Position numbers and translations under genes: made by a program. From Westiellopsis prolifica IICB1 (lineage in GTDB: Bacteria; Cyanobacteriota; Cyanobacteriia; Cyanobacteriales; Nostocaceae), in contig NZ_NAPS01000003.1 in NCBI RefSeq assembly GCF_004323185.1, forward strand, positions 341,747 to 380,404: a stretch of 38,658 nt of DNA, read 5' to 3'. Shown in pieces: positions 35,038-38,658 of this stretch. How positions within the stretch are numbered: the stretch's first letter is position 1; every line of letters starts with the position of its first letter. The notes below the pieces were generated by a model that was not told the origin of the DNA, ran no database searches, and worked only from the letters and a program-made list of their open reading frames with translations.

Positions 35038-35325
35038 ATGACTATGGGGTATACAGATTTTAATCAGTTACAAGTAGTCAGACCCAGAGCTAATGGCTGC
35101 GAGGAATGCTTGGCAAGTGGAGACACCTGGGTACACTTGCGGGTTTGCCTCATATGTGGACATGTTGGTTGTTGTGATTCCTCTAAGAACAAGCACGCTA
35201 CAAAGCATTTCCACTGCACTGGTCATCCCTTGATAAAGTCCTTTGAACCTGGTGAGAACTGGGCTTGGTCTTATACCGACAAAACCTTTGTACATTTACC
35301 AGCAACTAATAAAGCTGATACTTGA
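35038..35325 (+). CDS. UBP-type zinc finger protein
   Basis: 95 aa from the ATG at 35038, which has AAGGAGA at ideal spacing; a longer frame begins inside the kinase gene. Almost the whole chain is a ZnF-UBP domain: CEECLASGD, VCLICGHVGCCD, then NKHATKHFHCTGHPLI, supplying the Cys/His ligands for three zinc ions as in eukaryotic deubiquitinases and HDAC6. There is no catalytic domain. In bacteria such small proteins recur next to soluble histidine kinases and thioredoxin-reductase-like proteins, so it is probably part of that signalling module. It starts 22 bp after the kinase stop. The ligand in a bacterium is unknown. Confidence 0.88.
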   Translation: MTMGYTDFNQLQVVRPRANGCEECLASGDTWVHLRVCLICGHVGCCDSSKNKHATKHFHCTGHPLIKSFEPGENWAWSYTDKTFVHLPATNKADT

Positions 35326-35511
35326 GTTTTATGTTATGTCTGCATCTAGATTCATACCGCAATTAAGCAATGTCAAAAAAATTAAGTTTTTCTATCCTTT
35401 CTCCTTAGTTTTTTACCCATAACTGAATAGTGTTGTTTCAAAAACTCAGTTCTTTCTCTTTTGTTGCTCTTAGTCAAGTTCCGTTATATACAAAAATATG
35501 AGGGCTTAGAC

Positions 35512-36675
35512 GTGAAAACCTGGTTTCAACCTCCTCGTCTACGCATTGATGCAGAAAGCGAAAAAAATGGTCATGCTACTTGGCTGGAACTTTTCTATGA
35601 TTTAGTATTTGTAGTTGCGGTATCACAAGTTGCCCACAATCTTAGTGAAGATATCTCTGTATCAGGATTTTTTAATTTTGTATTTCTGTTCATTCCAATT
35701 TGGTGGGCATGGATTGGCACCACATTTTATACCAATCGATTTGATATTGATGACATAGGTCATCGCTTGCTGATTGGTGGGCAAATGGTAGCGATCACTA
35801 CCTTAGCAGTAAATACACATTACGGCTTGGGAGAAAGTTCAATTGGCTTTGCTCTATCCTATGCTGTTGGAAGAGCTATGCTTGTTATTGAATATCTGCG
35901 TGCTGCAAGGCATATTCCTGTAGCGCGTCCACTAGCAATTCGTTACGCACAGGGTTTTGCGATCGCTGCTGCTCTTTGGCTGATCTCAGCATTTATACCC
36001 ATTCCATTTCGTTTTGGTTTTTGGGCATTGGGGCTAATTGTAGACTTCGCCACACCTCTAACAGCCAAACACTTACAGTTAGGACTAAGCCACCATGTCG
36101 AACACTTGCCGGAGCGTTTCGGGCTATTCACCATCATTGTTCTGGGGGAAGCAATTATAGGCGTGGTTGATGGTCTCTCTAATCAAAAGTGGGATGCTAA
36201 AAGCGCACTTGCTGCAATATTCGGTTTTAGTATCGCTTTTAGTTTGTGGTGGGTCTATTTTGAAAATATTGGTAACTCAGCTCTGCGTTCTGCTAATGCA
36301 ACTGGTCAAATAGGCATTTATCAAATTTGGCTATACGGGCATTTACCATTGGTTATTGGACTCACTGCTACTGGAGTTGGCGTCAAACACATTATATTAA
36401 GTGATCCTAATGTAGCACTGGCTACACCAGAGCGCGTGGTTCTCTGTGGCACGGTAGCATTATGCTTGCTAGCTCTAGCTCTTTTGCATCGTACTGGAGT
36501 TATACGCTATTGTAAAATTCGTTCTAGGTTTCGCCTTCGTTCTGCAATTATCCTTCTCATACTTGCCATAGCTGGCAAAGGTTTGTTACCTGTTGTGGTA
36601 ATCGGGCTTGTAGCTATAATCTGTGCTGTTCAAGTCATTCAAGATTTGTACCAAAGCCGTCTCTTAGTCTTTTAA
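35512..36675 (+). CDS. ltrA: low temperature requirement protein A (LtrA) family membrane protein
   Basis: 387 aa from the GTG at 35512, preceded by GAGGG; the frame also extends to a TTG at 35461. The N-terminus HATWLELFYDLVFVVAVSQVAHNL is the signature of the LtrA family, and around ten hydrophobic helices follow, with HHVEHLPERFGLFTIIVLGEAIIGVV as the second conserved block. Inner-membrane protein; the molecular function of the family is unknown (cold growth in Listeria gave the name). It sits between the redox signalling module and the RuMP genes, with 186 bp upstream. Confidence 0.88.
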   Translation: MKTWFQPPRLRIDAESEKNGHATWLELFYDLVFVVAVSQVAHNLSEDISVSGFFNFVFLFIPIWWAWIGTTFYTNRFDIDDIGHRLLIGGQMVAITTLAVNTHYGLGESSIGFALSYAVGRAMLVIEYLRAARHIPVARPLAIRYAQGFAIAAALWLISAFIPIPFRFGFWALGLIVDFATPLTAKHLQLGLSHHVEHLPERFGLFTIIVLGEAIIGVVDGLSNQKWDAKSALAAIFGFSIAFSLWWVYFENIGNSALRSANATGQIGIYQIWLYGHLPLVIGLTATGVGVKHIILSDPNVALATPERVVLCGTVALCLLALALLHRTGVIRYCKIRSRFRLRSAIILLILAIAGKGLLPVVVIGLVAIICAVQVIQDLYQSRLLVF

Positions 36676-36735
36676 GAAGTACCGTGTAAATCTCACTTGA
36701 AGTTTTACATTAGTATTAGAAAGGAAATAATTATC

Positions 36736-37332
36736 ATGGCCAATGTTTCTCAAAATCTTATTGATAGAGACATTAATACCGAGTTTAGTAAAGTCGTTGA
36801 ATTGGTGTTAATCGAAAACAAACAGGTTTTAGAAAAGGTCAATTATTCATCAGTTATCCAACTTGGGCAAGCAATTCTAAATACCCAAAGAATCTTTGTG
36901 GCTGGTGAAGGTCGTAGTGGCTTAGTGATTCGTATGTTTGCTATGCGGCTGATGCATTTAGGACGACAGGTCTATGTTGTGGGTGAAACCATTACTCCAG
37001 CAATTCAACAAAGTGATTTACTAATAGATTTTTCCGGTTCAGGTACCACTGAACATGTTTTAGAGATTGCGTGTAAAGCAAAAGAAATCGGTGCATATAT
37101 TGCTAGTGTCACAACTCAAATCGATTCCCCATTAGCCAAAATAGCTAATTTTTTAATTCACATAGAAGCTGCGGCTAAACAAGATCATAGTCATCAATAT
37201 TCACAACAATTTAGTGGTTCTTTATTTGAGCAATCTTCTTTGTTAATATTTGATGCTTTGTTTCATTTTTTATCTCATAGTATCAATAAAAATGCTGAAA
37301 CTCTTTGGGCTTTGCACGCTAATCTTGAATAA
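36736..37332 (+). CDS. hxlB: 6-phospho-3-hexuloisomerase (SIS domain)
   Basis: 198 aa from ATG 36736 (AAGGAAAT upstream); a longer frame from a TTG at 36697 lacks a ribosome site. Single SIS domain: FVAGEGRSGLVIRMFAMRLMHLG with GRSG (59-62), YVVGETITPAI and DFSGSGTT (98-105). The combination and the C-terminal ALHANLE ending are typical of PHI rather than other SIS isomerases. It converts D-arabino-3-hexulose-6-phosphate to fructose-6-phosphate, the second step of formaldehyde fixation in the RuMP pathway. It is encoded upstream of its partner HPS, with 301 bp between the two genes. Confidence 0.9.
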   Translation: MANVSQNLIDRDINTEFSKVVELVLIENKQVLEKVNYSSVIQLGQAILNTQRIFVAGEGRSGLVIRMFAMRLMHLGRQVYVVGETITPAIQQSDLLIDFSGSGTTEHVLEIACKAKEIGAYIASVTTQIDSPLAKIANFLIHIEAAAKQDHSHQYSQQFSGSLFEQSSLLIFDALFHFLSHSINKNAETLWALHANLE

Positions 37333-37633
37333 TTGATACTGGTGGTCTACCACACAAAATTTGCGGAGTTTGTAATCAGGTATAAAGCCCTTAAAATAGT
37401 TATAAAAGAGGACTAAAGTCCTCACTACAAACACTTCAAAATTAGGTGAAAGACTACTAGTAATACCATTTCACGTTAATCGCGATATATATAAATAATG
37501 TAGAGACACGATATATCGCGTCTCTACAGGGTCTGTATTTGTATCAGGCTTTTCGTGAAATCGTATAAGTAATTTTCAAGCATAACTAATACAAGATCAG
37601 AGCAAATTATTTGAACAAAAAAGAGGTTGTTTA
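37333..37633. other. 301-bp spacer between hxlB and hxlA with palindromic repeats
   Basis: Contains GAGGAC-TAAA-GTCCTC (37408-37423), a hairpin that could attenuate hxlA, and a 28-nt palindrome at 37500-37527 of the GTAGAGAC...GTCTCTAC type with CGATATATCG at its core. AAAAAGAGGTT precedes the hxlA start. No gene is seen. The repeats may uncouple hxlA from hxlB. Confidence 0.6.
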
Positions 37634-38275
37634 ATGAAATTACAAGTTTCTGTAGATTTATTGTCATTAGAGCAAGCAATTAAATTGCTTAAAGATGTTG
37701 TTGATTATGTAGATATCATCGAAGCTGGTACTCCTTTGATTAAGCAAGAGGGATTGAAGGTTGTCGAAACTTTTAAACAATCTTTTCCAGATAAACTCAT
37801 TTTTGCAGATATGAAGACGATGGATGCTGGAGGCCTAGAAGCTGAAATGGCATTCAAAGCAGGAGCAGACTTCACTACAATTCTAGCTGTATCAAATGAC
37901 AGTACTATTAAAGGAGCTGTGACAGCTGCTCGTAAGTATGGGAGATATGTTACTGCTGATATGATTTCCGTTTCAGATCGTGTACAACGTGCGCGCGATT
38001 TAGAAAAGCTAGGAGTTAATTACTTGGAACTGCACTGCGGATTAGATGAGCAAGCTAATCATTTGTGTGCTTCAACTGCAAACGAACTTGCAGTTCTACG
38101 AGGTGCGGTTTCAATATCTCTCTCTGCTGCGGGGGGTATCAATGAGAATACAATTCAGGAAGTAGAAGCAGCAGGAGCTGATGTCGCAGCAGTTGGTGCT
38201 GCTATTTACAATGCTAAGTCTCCTGTTGAATCTGCACGTCGTTTACGGGAGAAGATTAATTCAAAACCTCTATAG
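37634..38275 (+). CDS. hxlA: 3-hexulose-6-phosphate synthase
   Basis: 213 aa, the normal length for free-standing HPS. The OMP-decarboxylase-superfamily barrel has Asp8 (VSVDLL), Glu30 followed by AGTPLI (31-36), and the signature ADMKTMDAGG with Asp59, Lys61 and Asp64, then ELHCGLDEQ and SAAGGIN. The TMDAG part and AGTPLI distinguish HPS from KGPDC/UlaD relatives, though a related decarboxylase cannot be wholly excluded. It condenses formaldehyde with ribulose-5-phosphate to 3-hexulose-6-phosphate, or runs backward to make Ru5P. With hxlB it completes a RuMP module; Ru5P would come from the gnd product encoded in the opposite-strand block. Confidence 0.92.
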   Translation: MKLQVSVDLLSLEQAIKLLKDVVDYVDIIEAGTPLIKQEGLKVVETFKQSFPDKLIFADMKTMDAGGLEAEMAFKAGADFTTILAVSNDSTIKGAVTAARKYGRYVTADMISVSDRVQRARDLEKLGVNYLELHCGLDEQANHLCASTANELAVLRGAVSISLSAAGGINENTIQEVEAAGADVAAVGAAIYNAKSPVESARRLREKINSKPL

Positions 38276-38409
38276 GCTATCTACTCTGTTTTAAACTCAT
38301 AACTGAGTTACCAGCAAAGACAAATTTTTAGTTCTGAGTCTAAAGTTAAGTTGGTAATTAAACTCAGAGTTAAAGCAGATAAATACTAAAAATCCCTGAT
38401 TTTAATCCC

Positions 38410-38544
38410 ACTCTTTTTACAATACGGTTCGGATAAGACAAATCGATTGACATCTAAACCTTGTAGAGACGTTATAGTGCAACGTCTCTACATGCCCAAA
38501 ATTATGAGGAAAAATTTTTAACCGAACCGTATTGACTCTTTTTA
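38410..38544. mobile_element. 115-bp MITE with 13-bp perfect TIRs and 10-bp target duplication
   Basis: CAATACGGTTCGG (38420-38432) is perfectly mirrored by CCGAACCGTATTG (38522-38534). The element (38420-38534) is flanked on both sides by the direct repeat ACTCTTTTTA (38410-38419 and 38535-38544). It encodes nothing and contains a GTAGAGACGTT/AACGTCTCTAC hairpin (38463-38491). Perfect TIRs plus perfect duplication show transposition in trans, and recently. A 10-bp duplication is compatible with an IS4-like transposase, but the mobilising enzyme is not known. Confidence 0.82.
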
Positions 38545-38658
38545 GGGTGGGTTACCAAGAAAGGCAGAAGTACGAAGGCAGAGGGCAGAAGGTTATATGT
38601 ATTAACAAAAACTTCAGTTGTGGGTATAAAGCCCACTTAAAAGTAAGAATTATACCGA
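38545..38658. other. window end, no gene seen
   Basis: AT-rich sequence with a purine-rich AAGGCAGAAG stretch common in cyanobacterial spacers; no coding frame or RNA gene is visible before the window ends. Confidence 0.5.

Noticed and set aside
36697-36735. Upstream TTG start for the hexuloisomerase
   Set aside because: Extension contains the ribosome-site sequence of the real ATG (AAGGAAAT) and is not family-like.

Overview
The window looks like chromosomal DNA of a filamentous, probably heterocyst-forming, cyanobacterium (Nostocales). The grounds are many GCGATCGC (HIP1) octamers (e.g. 20286-20293, also near 6544, 13800 and 27702), heptamer tandem repeats of the STRR type, protein families with a strong cyanobacterial character (DUF1830, NB-ARC/WD40 with N-terminal HTH), and numerous small palindromic repeats in AT-rich spacers. 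No genus or strain can be fixed from sequence alone. No rRNA, tRNA or CRISPR array was seen.

Layout. 1-944: remains of an IS4-type transposase, cut by the window edge and broken by frameshifts. 1047-4628 (-): large HTH/NB-ARC/WD40 STAND protein, then a 1 kb AT-rich spacer. 5678-6022 (-): small protein made of two ribbon-helix-helix units. 6297-7487 (-): MFS transporter. 7847-10534 (-): GH63-type glucosidase, flanked on both sides by copies of a MITE-like repeat. 10796-19913 (-): central sugar-phosphate block, transcribed as transaldolase-phosphoglucose isomerase fusion > 6-phosphogluconate dehydrogenase > glucose-6-phosphate dehydrogenase > HAD phosphatase > class I fructose-bisphosphate aldolase > WrbA-like flavoprotein > SDR (glucose dehydrogenase-like). 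20296-23131 (-): multicopper oxidase and a secreted-type beta-sandwich protein. 23132-24762: non-coding divergence region with a 283-bp repeat element.

From 24763 everything reads on the + strand: carboxymuconolactone decarboxylase-like protein, SnoaL/NTF2-like protein, DJ-1/PfpI protein, DUF1830 protein, glycogen-debranching enzyme, an AGE-epimerase fused to a STAS domain, a receiver-thioredoxin reductase fusion, a histidine kinase with a cyclic-nucleotide-binding-like domain, a UBP-type zinc finger, LtrA, and finally 6-phospho-3-hexuloisomerase and 3-hexulose-6-phosphate synthase.

How it may fit together. The two end genes (HPS, PHI) plus the PGI, G6PDH and 6PGDH of the opposite block are exactly the five activities of the dissimilatory ribulose-monophosphate (RuMP) cycle, which oxidises formaldehyde to CO2 and makes two NAD(P)H. 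Transaldolase and aldolase would allow carbon rearrangement. GlgX, GH63 and the AGE protein would feed sugars from glycogen or compatible solutes; the DJ-1, CMD, WrbA and SDR proteins fit carbonyl/quinone stress. My reading is a stress-associated catabolic island that makes reductant and clears carbonyls, with a soluble two-component module whose receiver is fused to a reductase, and a STAS domain suggesting partner-switch control. The enzyme assignments are well supported by motifs; the island-level function is inference.
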